Part shown: positions 34,758-43,554 of the stretch, piece after piece
Position numbering within the stretch: the stretch's first letter is position 1
How the letters are laid out: each line of letters starts with the position of its first letter
Assembly (NCBI RefSeq): GCF_024256385.1
Contig: NZ_JAMLFW010000002.1
Coordinates: 868,001 to 932,000, forward strand
Length of the DNA stretch: 64,000 nt
DNA from: Anatilimnocola floriformis
GTDB taxonomy: Bacteria > Planctomycetota > Planctomycetia > Pirellulales > Pirellulaceae
Reading direction: 5' to 3'
Made by a program: the position numbers and the translations under genes
Notes under the pieces: generated by a model
What the model saw: the letters and a program-made list of their open reading frames with translations, nothing else
What the model was told of the DNA's origin: nothing
The model's database searches: none

Positions 34758-36207
34758 CGACTTCGGTCTCATTGGTCTCGCTGTGATGGGCGAAAACCTC
34801 GCTCTCAATGTGGAAAGCCGCGGCTACAGCGTCGCTGTTTTTAACCGCACTACTTCGGTTACTGATGCGTTCATCAACGGCCGGGCGAAGGGCAAGAAGT
34901 TCACCGGCGCTCATTCACTCGAAGATCTCGTCGCGTCGGTGAAGGCTCCGCGCAAGATCATGATGATGGTGAAAGCGGGGCAGGCCGTCGACGATCTGAT
35001 CGAGAAGTTGATCCCGCTGATGTCCCCCGGCGATGTGATTATCGACGGCGGTAACGAGCACTACACGAACACCGAACGCCGTACGCAGTATGTCGAGAGC
35101 AAGGGTTTGCTCTACATCGGCACCGGTGTTTCCGGCGGTGAAGAAGGCGCGCTGAAGGGCCCCAGCATGATGCCGGGCGGCAGCGAAAAGGGTTGGCCGC
35201 TCGTCAAGCCGATCTTCCAAGCAATTGCCGCCAAGGTTGGTCCGAAGAACGACATTCCCTGCTGCGAATGGGTCGGCCCGCGTGGCGCTGGTCACTACGT
35301 GAAGATGGTTCACAACGGCATCGAATACGGCGATATGCAGCTGATTTGCGAAGCCTATCTCATGCTGAAGGAAGCGGCCGGCTTGTCGAACGACGAGCTG
35401 TACGATGTTTTTGATTCGTGGAATCGCAGTGAGCTGCAGAGCTACCTGATCGAAATCAGCCGCGACATCTTCAGCGTGAAGGATGATCAAGGTGGCGACG
35501 GCTATCTCGTCGACAAGATCCTCGACGCCGCCGGCGCCAAGGGCACGGGCAAGTGGATGAGCCAGCTGGCTCTCGACCTCGGTGTACCGAGCACGATGGT
35601 CACTGAAGCCGTGTACGCCCGTTCGCTGTCGAGCTTCAAGGAAGCCCGCGTTCGCGCTTCGAAGATTCTCTCGGGTCCGTGCCCGAAGACTGCCGGCGTG
35701 AACATCGGCGACAAGAAGCAATTCATCGAAGACGTGAAGCAAGCTCTCTACGCTTCGAAGATCTGCTCGTACGCTCAGGGCTACGTGCAGTTGCAAGCCG
35801 CGGCCAAGGAACACAACTGGCCGCTCAACTACGGCGACATTGCGCTGTTGTGGCGCGGCGGCTGCATCATCCGCGCGCAGTTCCTCGAACGGATCAAGGA
35901 AGCGTTCGACGCGCAGCCGAACCTCGAGAACCTGCTCCTCTTCCCATTCTTCACCGAAGCCTTGAAGAAGGCCCAGGACTCGTGGCGGAAGGTGGTCGTC
36001 ACCGCGACCCAGATGGGCCTGCCGGTCATCGAGTTCAGCAACGCCTTGGCTTATTACGACAGCTATCGCCGCGAACGTTTGCCGGCCAACTTGCTGCAAG
36101 CCCAGCGCGACTACTTCGGTGCTCACACGTATCAACGCACCGACAAGCCGCTCGATCAGAAGTTCCACAGCGAATGGATCCAGCTGCGGAAAGAACCGAA
36201 GGCTTAG
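34711..36207 (+). CDS. gnd: 6-phosphogluconate dehydrogenase, decarboxylating
   Basis: 498 residues; converts 6-phosphogluconate to ribulose 5-phosphate with NADP. The Rossmann entry GLIGLAVMGENLALNVESRG begins only at residue 19. Residues 2-16 (SPTPAPSSQSPAPTA) have no counterpart in the family and are encoded by the right arm of element 2. Catalytic region GPRGAGHYVKMVHNGIEYGD is intact, as is the C-terminal YFGAHTYQR. Third enzyme gene of the pfp operon. Confidence 0.95.
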   Translation: MSPTPAPSSQSPAPTADFGLIGLAVMGENLALNVESRGYSVAVFNRTTSVTDAFINGRAKGKKFTGAHSLEDLVASVKAPRKIMMMVKAGQAVDDLIEKLIPLMSPGDVIIDGGNEHYTNTERRTQYVESKGLLYIGTGVSGGEEGALKGPSMMPGGSEKGWPLVKPIFQAIAAKVGPKNDIPCCEWVGPRGAGHYVKMVHNGIEYGDMQLICEAYLMLKEAAGLSNDELYDVFDSWNRSELQSYLIEISRDIFSVKDDQGGDGYLVDKILDAAGAKGTGKWMSQLALDLGVPSTMVTEAVYARSLSSFKEARVRASKILSGPCPKTAGVNIGDKKQFIEDVKQALYASKICSYAQGYVQLQAAAKEHNWPLNYGDIALLWRGGCIIRAQFLERIKEAFDAQPNLENLLLFPFFTEALKKAQDSWRKVVVTATQMGLPVIEFSNALAYYDSYRRERLPANLLQAQRDYFGAHTYQRTDKPLDQKFHSEWIQLRKEPKA

Positions 36208-36222
36208 TTAGCTTATGATGTT

Positions 36223-36246
36223 GAGCAGTTGCCAAAGGAACTGCTC
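36223..36246 (+). terminator. Hairpin after gnd
   Basis: GAGCAGTT and AACTGCTC form a perfect 8-bp stem with an 8-nt loop, 15 bp after the gnd stop. There is no T run, so it is at best a weak or factor-assisted terminator or an mRNA-stabilising end. Confidence 0.4.
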
Positions 36247-36378
36247 GATGTCGACATCTGAATCGAATCGAAAATCAGTCGCGGTTGCCGCTTCAGCGTC
36301 AACCGCGATTGTCGTTTTATCGCCGGAGCAGTCGGCTGCGGCCTGGCTTGAGTTGCGAGACGACCAAATATAAGCCTC

Positions 36379-36407
36379 TTGACACAGAGTGGACAATAGT
36401 ATATAAA
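36379..36407 (+). promoter_or_regulatory. Sigma-70-type promoter
   Basis: TTGACA (36379-36384), a 17-bp spacer, then TATAAA (36402-36407). This is the closest consensus pair I saw in the window. No convincing gene follows within 600 bp; the transcript would run through the TTGTGAA module, so a noncoding RNA or long leader of the pil operon is possible. Confidence 0.55.
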
Positions 36408-36606
36408 TGAGCCGCCCGCGCTGTTCTTTGGCAAGCTGGTGAATCATCGAACTGCACTTCTTCGTGCCGTCAGCCTGCGCAGTCATGTCTGTGAACTCGC
36501 CGTTCCTAGTGACGGATTCTGGCCTCTTCGGTTGTCACGGCTGCGACTTCGAGAGCCGAACTCTTCGGAATCGCTCGCTCGGCCGCGGTCGACTGTTGTG
36601 CGAGTT

Positions 36607-36724
36607 GTTGTGAAGTGTTGTAAAACTGTTGCGTTTTGTTGTGAGATTTCGGGCGTGGTTTGTCGTAAGTCGCTGACGAAAAACCACTTAGCTGCAACGC
36701 AAAACCTTCAACAACTGTTGTGAA
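36607..36724. repeat. TTGTGAA-motif module, copy B
   Basis: GTTGTGAAGTGTTGT (36607-36621) matches 10972-10986 at 14 of 15 bases, and ACAACTGTTGTGAA (36711-36724) matches the end of copy A. More TTGT(A/G)A motifs lie between. A short GC-rich inverted stretch (CCCGCCC..GGGTGGG) follows, as GC-rich bases also do in copy A. Confidence 0.6.
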
Positions 36725-36809
36725 GCACGCCCGCCCGGTTGGGTGGGTGAAATGGCGTCTTTCAGCCGTTCTGTCCTTTCTTCGCTCCCGTAACATTGCC
36801 GTAAAAACA

Positions 36810-36839
36810 TTGACATTGGCAGGCGATCGTCGATAGATT
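36810..36839 (+). promoter_or_regulatory. Promoter-like pair upstream of pilM
   Basis: TTGACA (36810-36815), an 18-bp spacer and TAGATT (36834-36839). It points toward pilM, 222 bp downstream, and is a candidate start for the three-gene pil transcript. Confidence 0.4.
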
Positions 36840-37061
36840 GGTACGTGGAACAGAGTTGTGCGCAGTCGCCAGAATCGGTCAGGCCAGGTCGGGCTTATCT
36901 CAACGACCTCCTTGGATGACGGTCTCGACCCTCAGTAGCTACGCATCCACCCTGTAATTCTCGTTGCTAGCAGCGACGCGGAATTTCGACCACGGGCATT
37001 CGCCCAGGGGCATTCACAGAGTCGTTACTGCGATGGCGCAGTGCGGGGAGAGGACTAACCC

Positions 37062-39626
37062 ATGGCAAGATCTGCTGGGGTGTGGGGAATCGACATCGGT
37101 CGTTGTGCGCTCAAGGCTTTGCGCTGCCGGCTCGATGGCGAGGTGGTGGTCGCCGACAGCTTTGATTACATCGAGTATCCCAAGCTGCTGACTCAACAGG
37201 ACGCCGATCCGGTTCAGCTGGTCAAAGAAGCGCTCGAGCAGTTCCTCTCGCGCAACAATCTGCGCGGCGATAAGGTAGCCATCTCGGTTCCGGGCGAAGC
37301 GGGTCTTGCGCGCTACTTCAAGCCACCGCCGGTCGATGTGAAGAAGATCGCCGACATCGTGAAGTTCGAAGCCCGCCAGCAGATTCCGTTCGCCCTGGCC
37401 GACGTGATTTGGGATTACCAGCGGATGCCCGGCAGCCAAGAGGTTGACGGCTTTGCGATGGAGTCGGAGATCGGTTTGTTCGCGATGAAGCGCGAGCAAG
37501 TGGCCAAGGCCCTCAAGCCGTTTCAAGACGCCGACATCGAGATCGACGTCATTCAGCTGGCGCCGATTTCGATCTACAACTGGTTTGCGCACGACATCGC
37601 CAATCCGCTGCCGGAAGGCGAGAATTACGACTCCGACAAACCGCCGCAATCCACGGTGGTGCTCTCGATCGGCACCGAAACCACCGACCTGGTCGTGACC
37701 AACGGCTATCGCGTGTGGCAGCGCAACATTCCGCTCGGCGGCAACCACTTCACCAAGCAGCTGTCGAAGGATCTCAAGCTGACCTTCGCCAAGGCCGAGC
37801 ATCTGAAGCGGAATCCTCGCCAGGCCGAAGATCCCAAGGCGATCTTCCAAGCCATGCGGCCCGTCTTCGGCGACATGGTGACCGAAATCCAGCGCTCGAT
37901 CGGCTTCTTTCAAAGCCTCGATCGCAAAGCCAAGATCACCAGCATCGTGATGCTGGGCAACACGGTAAAGCTCCCCGGCCTTGCTCAATACCTGGGTAAG
38001 CACCTGGGTTACGAGAGCATGGAACTCGACGCCTTCCGGCGGCTCACTGGGGCGTCGGTGGTGACTTCGCCATCGTTCAAAGACAACCTGCTGGCCTTCG
38101 GCAGCGCGTATGGTCTGTGCGTGCAAGCCCTCAACCGCAGCAAGCTCAAGACGAACCTGCTGCCGCGAGAACTGCTCACGCAACGACTGGTGAAGGCGAA
38201 AAAGCCCTGGGCTGTCGCGGGCGTGGCTGCCATCGTGCTGGCTTGTGCGATCAACTTCATTTCGCACTACAGCAAGTGGGAACAGGTCTACGAAGAGCAC
38301 GAGAACAACGGTACGAGTTGGAAGAAGTCAATCACTGACGCAACGCAAGTAAGCGCGGTCAGCGGTCAGCACCTGAAGTCGGACGAAGATCAGTTGAAGA
38401 TGCAGCAGCAGATGCGGAGCATCGGCAACGAAGTGGTCGGCGCCGCCGACCGTCGCGTGCTGTGGCTGGAAGTGATGAAGGCCATCAACGAATCGCTGCC
38501 GAAGATGGTTTCGGATCCGAAGAAGCTCGGCAATGGTCAGATTCCCGATCACAAGCAGTTGCCGTTCATTCAGCAGCAGGATCTGAAAATCGAGTACATC
38601 GAGACGCAACACTTCCCCGACTTGGCCGTGTGGTTTAACGACACCGTCAAGCGGAAATACATCGAACAGAATCCCGAGGTGGTGCAGAACGCAGCCCCCG
38701 CGGCGCCCGGCACCCCTGGTGTTCCGCCGCCGGCCCCCATGCCAGCGCCTCCGCCGCCGCCGGCTTATCCGGGCGGCGAAGGTGGCTATGGCAATCCGGC
38801 TGTCGCGGCGAGCAATGCCGGCGCGCTCGATGTGTCGGGCATCAATGTGCCAGGCCCGAAGGGTCCGGGCTGGGTGTTTGAGATCCAGGGCTATCACTTC
38901 TTCAACGATCCGCGGCAATCGGCCATCGGCGGCTCGGAGCATGTGAAGCGAACGCTGCTGAAGACGCTGGAGCACGGTTCGGTGGCGCTGCCGACGGGTC
39001 CCGGCGGAGCGAACGATCGCTTCACCTTCAAGGAACTCGGTTTGGGCTACGCGATCCTGGCTCAGGATCTGCCGCCGGACCGCACCTATCGCTTGATCAA
39101 TCCAAACTACGCGGGCCCCGGTGTGGGCGGCGCTCCAGGCGAACAGCTTCAGCCCGGCGGACTCCCGATGGCTGACGATCCGAACAATCCGCCGTCGTTC
39201 AACGTGCCGCGCAGCAACTTCATTGTTCAGTTCTGCTGGCAAGAAAAGCCGCTCACGATTCGTTTGGAAGAACGAAAGGCGAAGGCCAAAGCCGAGGCCG
39301 AAAAGGCTGCTGCGGCAGCGCAGCAGGCTCCAGCGCCAACGGCGGTTCCACCAGGCGGAGTTCGGCCGGGACCAGTGCCGCCCGCGGCAGTTCCTCCAGC
39401 CGCAGCTCCGGTCGCGCCCGTCGCTCCCGCAGTTCCGCCGGTGAACAATCCGGCAGCTGTTCCACCAGCAGCCGTTCCGCCAGCGGCGAATCCCACAACG
39501 CCGCCCATGAACGTACTTAATCCACCGGTCGCCGTTCCGCCGATGAATCCCGCTGCCGCGCCACCAGCGACAGTTCCTCCCGCAACTACTCCCGCCACGC
39601 CGCCCCCCACTCCGCCGCCAGGCTAG
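37062..39626 (+). CDS. pilM: Type IV pilus PilM, extended form
   Basis: 854 residues, over twice the usual 350. The first 350 form the actin-like PilM ATPase: GVWGIDIGRCALKALRC, AISVPGEAGLARYF, IVKFEARQQIPF and the late IVMLGNTVKLPGLAQYL. A membrane helix (about 386-403, VAGVAAIVLACAINFIS) and a coiled segment follow, which is how PilN begins, so this resembles a PilM-PilN fusion. The C-terminal 400 residues have Pro/Ala-rich linkers around a periplasmic domain. It is the first gene of a three-gene unit (gaps 63 and 70 bp). Confidence 0.88.
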   Translation: MARSAGVWGIDIGRCALKALRCRLDGEVVVADSFDYIEYPKLLTQQDADPVQLVKEALEQFLSRNNLRGDKVAISVPGEAGLARYFKPPPVDVKKIADIVKFEARQQIPFALADVIWDYQRMPGSQEVDGFAMESEIGLFAMKREQVAKALKPFQDADIEIDVIQLAPISIYNWFAHDIANPLPEGENYDSDKPPQSTVVLSIGTETTDLVVTNGYRVWQRNIPLGGNHFTKQLSKDLKLTFAKAEHLKRNPRQAEDPKAIFQAMRPVFGDMVTEIQRSIGFFQSLDRKAKITSIVMLGNTVKLPGLAQYLGKHLGYESMELDAFRRLTGASVVTSPSFKDNLLAFGSAYGLCVQALNRSKLKTNLLPRELLTQRLVKAKKPWAVAGVAAIVLACAINFISHYSKWEQVYEEHENNGTSWKKSITDATQVSAVSGQHLKSDEDQLKMQQQMRSIGNEVVGAADRRVLWLEVMKAINESLPKMVSDPKKLGNGQIPDHKQLPFIQQQDLKIEYIETQHFPDLAVWFNDTVKRKYIEQNPEVVQNAAPAAPGTPGVPPPAPMPAPPPPPAYPGGEGGYGNPAVAASNAGALDVSGINVPGPKGPGWVFEIQGYHFFNDPRQSAIGGSEHVKRTLLKTLEHGSVALPTGPGGANDRFTFKELGLGYAILAQDLPPDRTYRLINPNYAGPGVGGAPGEQLQPGGLPMADDPNNPPSFNVPRSNFIVQFCWQEKPLTIRLEERKAKAKAEAEKAAAAAQQAPAPTAVPPGGVRPGPVPPAAVPPAAAPVAPVAPAVPPVNNPAAVPPAAVPPAANPTTPPMNVLNPPVAVPPMNPAAAPPATVPPATTPATPPPTPPPG

Positions 39627-39689
39627 TGAGGTGCGGGGCGTAAGTTTCGGTCACGTTGGCAGGGGCTGGTTTGAAGTGCAGGTGAAAAG

Positions 39690-41261
39690 ATGGATCAACT
39701 CAAAGAACAACTCGTCAAGATCAAGCCGTATGCCTTCTGGATTGCGTGCGTCGTAATCCTGCTCGGCACCGTGGGCGTGTGGTACATGGCTACCAGCACG
39801 TTGACGGAGCAGCGCACTGCGGCGAAGGCCAAGATTGATGGTGCGTTCAATGGCCTGAACGGTATTAATCCGAAGCTCGCCAAGCATCCGAATCCTGGCA
39901 CCAACATCAAGATGGTTGAGCTGTCGATGGCCTACGGCGAAGAGATCGCCCGCGGCTGGGATCTGCAGTATCGTCGTCAGGAAGGGGTGCTCGTGTGGCC
40001 TGCTTCATTCGATCAGGATTTTCAGGATGCGGTGAAAGATCTGCGGCCGATCGAAAAGGTTCCGGTGAAGACAGCGGAACTGCGACTGATGATTCCAGAA
40101 AGCTTTCGGCGGCGGTATCGCGACTTCATCGAAGACGAACTCCCTCGCCTGGCCACCACGATTGGCGGCCGTTGGCAAGCCACGCGCGACGCCTCTGGAG
40201 CCCCTGGCGGTGGTGAGTTTGCCCCAACCGCTCCGACCCGCATGGGTCCTGACGGTCGGCCCATCGAAGAGCACGATCGCTCGATGGTCCTTTGGAGCCC
40301 CGAAAATCAAAAGTCGCTCCTGACCGAACACTTCGGCTTTACCGCGCGGGCCAATGACCCCACCACGCTCGATGTGCTCTATGCGCAGGAAGACCTGTGG
40401 GTGCTGCAGAACTTGATGGAAATCATCAAGCGTACGAACGACGGCTACGAAGGTCGCCACGACGCTGCCGTGAAGCAGATCGAGTTCGTCCGCATCGGCC
40501 GCTCGGCCCTGGGCTTGGCGGGAAAAGTGATGTCTTTGGGAAACGATCCGAATGCCCCTGGCGGCGCGCGTCCGCCTGGATTTAGCGAAGGTGGTGGTAT
40601 GCAGACCGCGCCTCCGGGTACTGCGGCTGCTCCCGGCGCTCCGCCGACGAATCCTTCGACCGATCCGAGCTTCAATGCCGCCGATCCTTGTAACTGGCGG
40701 TATGTCGATAAAAACAATGTGCCGCTGGCTGGATTTCAGCTCCGGCAAGCCATCGAAGTCACGGCCCCGGGTGCTCCCGTGATGGGACCGACCAATCCGG
40801 ACGCCGCGCTGCTCGCAGTGGCGAAGCGGATGCCGGTTCGTTTGCGATTGGAGATCGATCAGCGGCGGCTCGCCAAGCTGTTGACCGAGTTCGGCAATGC
40901 TCCGCTGCCTGTAGAAGTTCGCCAGTTGCGGTTCAATCGCGAACCGGCCCCCATCGGCAATCCGAGCCAGTTCTTTGCGATGAACGGTCTTGGTGGTGGT
41001 GGCGGTGGTGGTGAAGGTTTCTCCGCTGCTCCTCCTGGTGGTGGCTTTGGCGGCCAGCGCGGCGAAGGCATTCCGGGCATGGGAACGGGCGCCGGCAGCC
41101 TGACGCGCGATGCGACGGTCGATACAAACTTGATCAAGCTCGAGCTGTATGGGATTGTGTACATCTACAACCCGGTAAACCGTGCCAAGCTCGGTTTGCC
41201 AGCCGCACCAGCCGGCGCGACGGCGATGTCGAATGCACCAGCGACGAACGCCGGTGGTTAG
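39690..41261 (+). CDS. Inner-membrane protein of pilM operon
   Basis: 523 residues. One membrane helix (about 15-33, AFWIACVVILLGTVGVWYM) is followed by a helical region and a large periplasmic part with Gly/Pro-rich linkers (a run of Gly near 433-437). Size and topology suggest a PilO-like role, but I see no PilO signature. A strand near residue 400 (LPVEVRQLRFN) resembles the ferredoxin-like domains of PilN/PilO. It follows pilM by 63 bp. Confidence 0.75.
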   Translation: MDQLKEQLVKIKPYAFWIACVVILLGTVGVWYMATSTLTEQRTAAKAKIDGAFNGLNGINPKLAKHPNPGTNIKMVELSMAYGEEIARGWDLQYRRQEGVLVWPASFDQDFQDAVKDLRPIEKVPVKTAELRLMIPESFRRRYRDFIEDELPRLATTIGGRWQATRDASGAPGGGEFAPTAPTRMGPDGRPIEEHDRSMVLWSPENQKSLLTEHFGFTARANDPTTLDVLYAQEDLWVLQNLMEIIKRTNDGYEGRHDAAVKQIEFVRIGRSALGLAGKVMSLGNDPNAPGGARPPGFSEGGGMQTAPPGTAAAPGAPPTNPSTDPSFNAADPCNWRYVDKNNVPLAGFQLRQAIEVTAPGAPVMGPTNPDAALLAVAKRMPVRLRLEIDQRRLAKLLTEFGNAPLPVEVRQLRFNREPAPIGNPSQFFAMNGLGGGGGGGEGFSAAPPGGGFGGQRGEGIPGMGTGAGSLTRDATVDTNLIKLELYGIVYIYNPVNRAKLGLPAAPAGATAMSNAPATNAGG

Positions 41262-41271
41262 TATTTTGAGC

Positions 41272-41292
41272 GATTGAGATTGAGATTGAGAT
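41272..41292 (+). repeat. GATTGA short tandem repeat
   Basis: Three full copies of GATTGA plus a partial one between the second and third genes of the pil operon. Possibly variable in length by slippage; it could alter spacing but is 40 bp before the next start. Confidence 0.6.
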
Positions 41293-41331
41293 AGGTTGAG
41301 CAGGGGCTGAGGCAAGTACGGAGAGAGGCAC

Positions 41332-43542
41332 ATGAAAGCACCGAAGATCAAATTCGATTCCGCCAAGCTGCAGCAAATGCTCATGCTGCATGTCGAGAAG
41401 ATTGTCCTTTGTCTCGTGCTGGTTGCTGTCGCCTGGTTTATCTACCAGGGGGTCAGTCTGCCGAACTTGGACGAAACGAAATCGCCGGACAAGCTCAGCA
41501 GCGAAGCCCAGCGCATGACCACGGAGATCAACAATCCGGGTCACTGGGACATCATCAAGAATGAACGGAAAATCGAGCACGACGTGCAAGGGCTGGTCAA
41601 GCAAGGACAAGTGGCCAATGTTTCCACGGCCTACGTGCTCAACAGTGCTTGGAAGATTCCCGATTATCCGAAAGCGATCTCCCGTCCTGATCCGCGCCTG
41701 TTTGCTCCTGAAAAAGTGAAAGTCGTCGTGCTGCATGGCCCGATGGCTTTCTTGCCGACGAAGACCGATGTCGATCCGATTCTGGGAGCCTCGATTAACA
41801 CCGGCCCAGGCATGGAAGGGGCTCAGCCCGTTCGCCCGGTTCCTCCTCCCCGTCAACCACCGGGCGAAGGCAAACGCCCCACGCGCCCGAAGCGCGGCCC
41901 CGGCGGCGTGCTGGAAGGTCCCGGCGGCGAAGGAATGATGGAAGGCATGGGGATGGGTCCGCCCGTCGGCATGCCAGGGATGCCTGGCACGGCTTCGAAA
42001 GTGCTGCACCCCGAATCGATCATTGGCTATCACGCCGGCGGCGAGACCATTGCCAAAGAAGCTCGGGCGGCGGTCATCATGGCTGCCGTGCCGGTCGAGA
42101 AGCAATTTGAGGAATACGAAAAGTCGTTCAAGGACGCGCTCGATTTCGATCCAGCCCGCGACGTTCCTCGCTATGTTCTCTATCGCATCGAACGAGCCGA
42201 CGTTACCGCCAACCCAGGCATCGATCCCGCGCAAGCCAACTGGGAGCTGCTGTCGATTCCCCGTGCGTTGAACGAAATGAACATGACCTGGGGGCCGTCG
42301 CCAGCGGAAGTGGTCGAGCTCAATGCGCTCGACCCGATTCTGACCAACCGCGTCCCACCGTTCATGCAGCGGGAGATTCACGAAGCCCTCCTGCACCCTG
42401 ACATTCCCGTCGCCCATCGGCAAACCGCCGAAGAATTGGCCGCCGGCATGGCCGGTCCTCGCCCTGGCGCTGTTCCCGCCGCGAACCCATCAGAAGATCT
42501 GACAGACCCCACGGCAGCACCCATCGCCCCCGGCGGCAACATGCCGGGTCCTGGTGGCGAAGGGGGCATGCGCATGCCTCGTCCCGGTTTTGGCGAAGGA
42601 ATGCGAATGCCGCCCCGCGGCCCTGGCGAAGGGATGATGGGAATGGGACCAAACGGCCAGATGGGGCCGCAGGTCGCGCTCGCCAAGTACCGTCTGCTCC
42701 GCTTCACCGATACGACGATCCAGCCAAATCACAAGTACCGTTATCGCGTCAAGTTGATTCTGGAAGATCCGAATAATCCTTACGTCGGCGATCAACCGCC
42801 CCGCTGGGATCCTTCGCGTTCGCAGCCGCTCCGCAAGCCATCGATCCAATCGATGAGCCCGGCCGCCTTGGCTCGCGTTCGTCGCGCCGAGACCGTTGCT
42901 AATCCAGCCACTCGACCGTTCCTGCTCGAAACCGATTACAGCGAACCCAGCGAAATCGCCGAGCTGCCGCCAGTGACGCGCTACTTTGCCGGCAAGGCGA
43001 CGGCTGGCAACGGTGGCCCGTTGGCAATCGGCACGCCGCCGAATGTGACCATGACGCCGCCGATCCTGACGACGCAGCCGCTGGTCAACTTGTTGACCGT
43101 CGGGTTCGACAACAAGCTCGCCACCGACGTGGCGGGCGAGAAGGAAGTCTATCGCGGCTCGATGCTGAACTTCGAAAAGGAAATCGATGTCATCCATCCG
43201 TCGCTATTGTCGGTTCACAACATCGGTAAATACACCTTCAAGACGAATGCGATGGTGCTCGACTTCGTAGGTGGAACTGACATTCCGAACCTCGATACCC
43301 GGCGTTCCGACAAGGTGCCGGAGCCTTGCGAAATCCTGATCTTCGACGGCGATGGCAATCTGCAGCTGCTCGATGAAGCCGACGATGTCGAAGGTTTCCG
43401 CCGCTACTTGCCGCCCAAGCCGGATGAGCATCCCAGCACCAATGCCGGTGCTCCGCAACGGTTCCCTGGCGATGTGCTCGGTGAACCAGCGGTTCGTCCG
43501 AAGGGACCAGTCCGTCCCCGTGGCAAGGGCGATGGCCCCTAA
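41332..43542 (+). CDS. Large inner-membrane protein of pilM operon
   Basis: 736 residues. One membrane helix near the N-terminus (about 22-40, KIVLCLVLVAVAWFIYQG), then a long periplasmic region. Two Gly/Met/Pro-rich low-complexity segments (about 165-220 and 395-445) separate folded parts. There are beta-rich segments around TNHKYRYRVKLILEDPNNPY-like text (YRYRVKLILEDPNNPY) that recall fibronectin-type modules. No known pilus family is evident. With the preceding gene it may replace PilO/PilP in a planctomycete-type assembly complex. Confidence 0.75.
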   Translation: MKAPKIKFDSAKLQQMLMLHVEKIVLCLVLVAVAWFIYQGVSLPNLDETKSPDKLSSEAQRMTTEINNPGHWDIIKNERKIEHDVQGLVKQGQVANVSTAYVLNSAWKIPDYPKAISRPDPRLFAPEKVKVVVLHGPMAFLPTKTDVDPILGASINTGPGMEGAQPVRPVPPPRQPPGEGKRPTRPKRGPGGVLEGPGGEGMMEGMGMGPPVGMPGMPGTASKVLHPESIIGYHAGGETIAKEARAAVIMAAVPVEKQFEEYEKSFKDALDFDPARDVPRYVLYRIERADVTANPGIDPAQANWELLSIPRALNEMNMTWGPSPAEVVELNALDPILTNRVPPFMQREIHEALLHPDIPVAHRQTAEELAAGMAGPRPGAVPAANPSEDLTDPTAAPIAPGGNMPGPGGEGGMRMPRPGFGEGMRMPPRGPGEGMMGMGPNGQMGPQVALAKYRLLRFTDTTIQPNHKYRYRVKLILEDPNNPYVGDQPPRWDPSRSQPLRKPSIQSMSPAALARVRRAETVANPATRPFLLETDYSEPSEIAELPPVTRYFAGKATAGNGGPLAIGTPPNVTMTPPILTTQPLVNLLTVGFDNKLATDVAGEKEVYRGSMLNFEKEIDVIHPSLLSVHNIGKYTFKTNAMVLDFVGGTDIPNLDTRRSDKVPEPCEILIFDGDGNLQLLDEADDVEGFRRYLPPKPDEHPSTNAGAPQRFPGDVLGEPAVRPKGPVRPRGKGDGP

Positions 43543-43554
43543 GCCCCATCCAGC

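Larger units (their letters stand above)
36208..37061. other. Gene-poor intergenic region
   Basis: 854 bp between gnd and pilM. It holds a hairpin after gnd, a strong sigma-70-like promoter at 36379, a TTGTGAA-motif module at 36607-36724 and a second promoter-like pair at 36810. Small open frames on both strands show no family features; a 92-codon minus-strand frame at 36208-36486 is the least bad candidate and I do not call it. Confidence 0.5.

Noticed and set aside
36208-36486. 92-codon minus-strand frame after gnd
   Set aside because: No ribosome site, covers the gnd hairpin, no recognised features; left as possible but unsupported.
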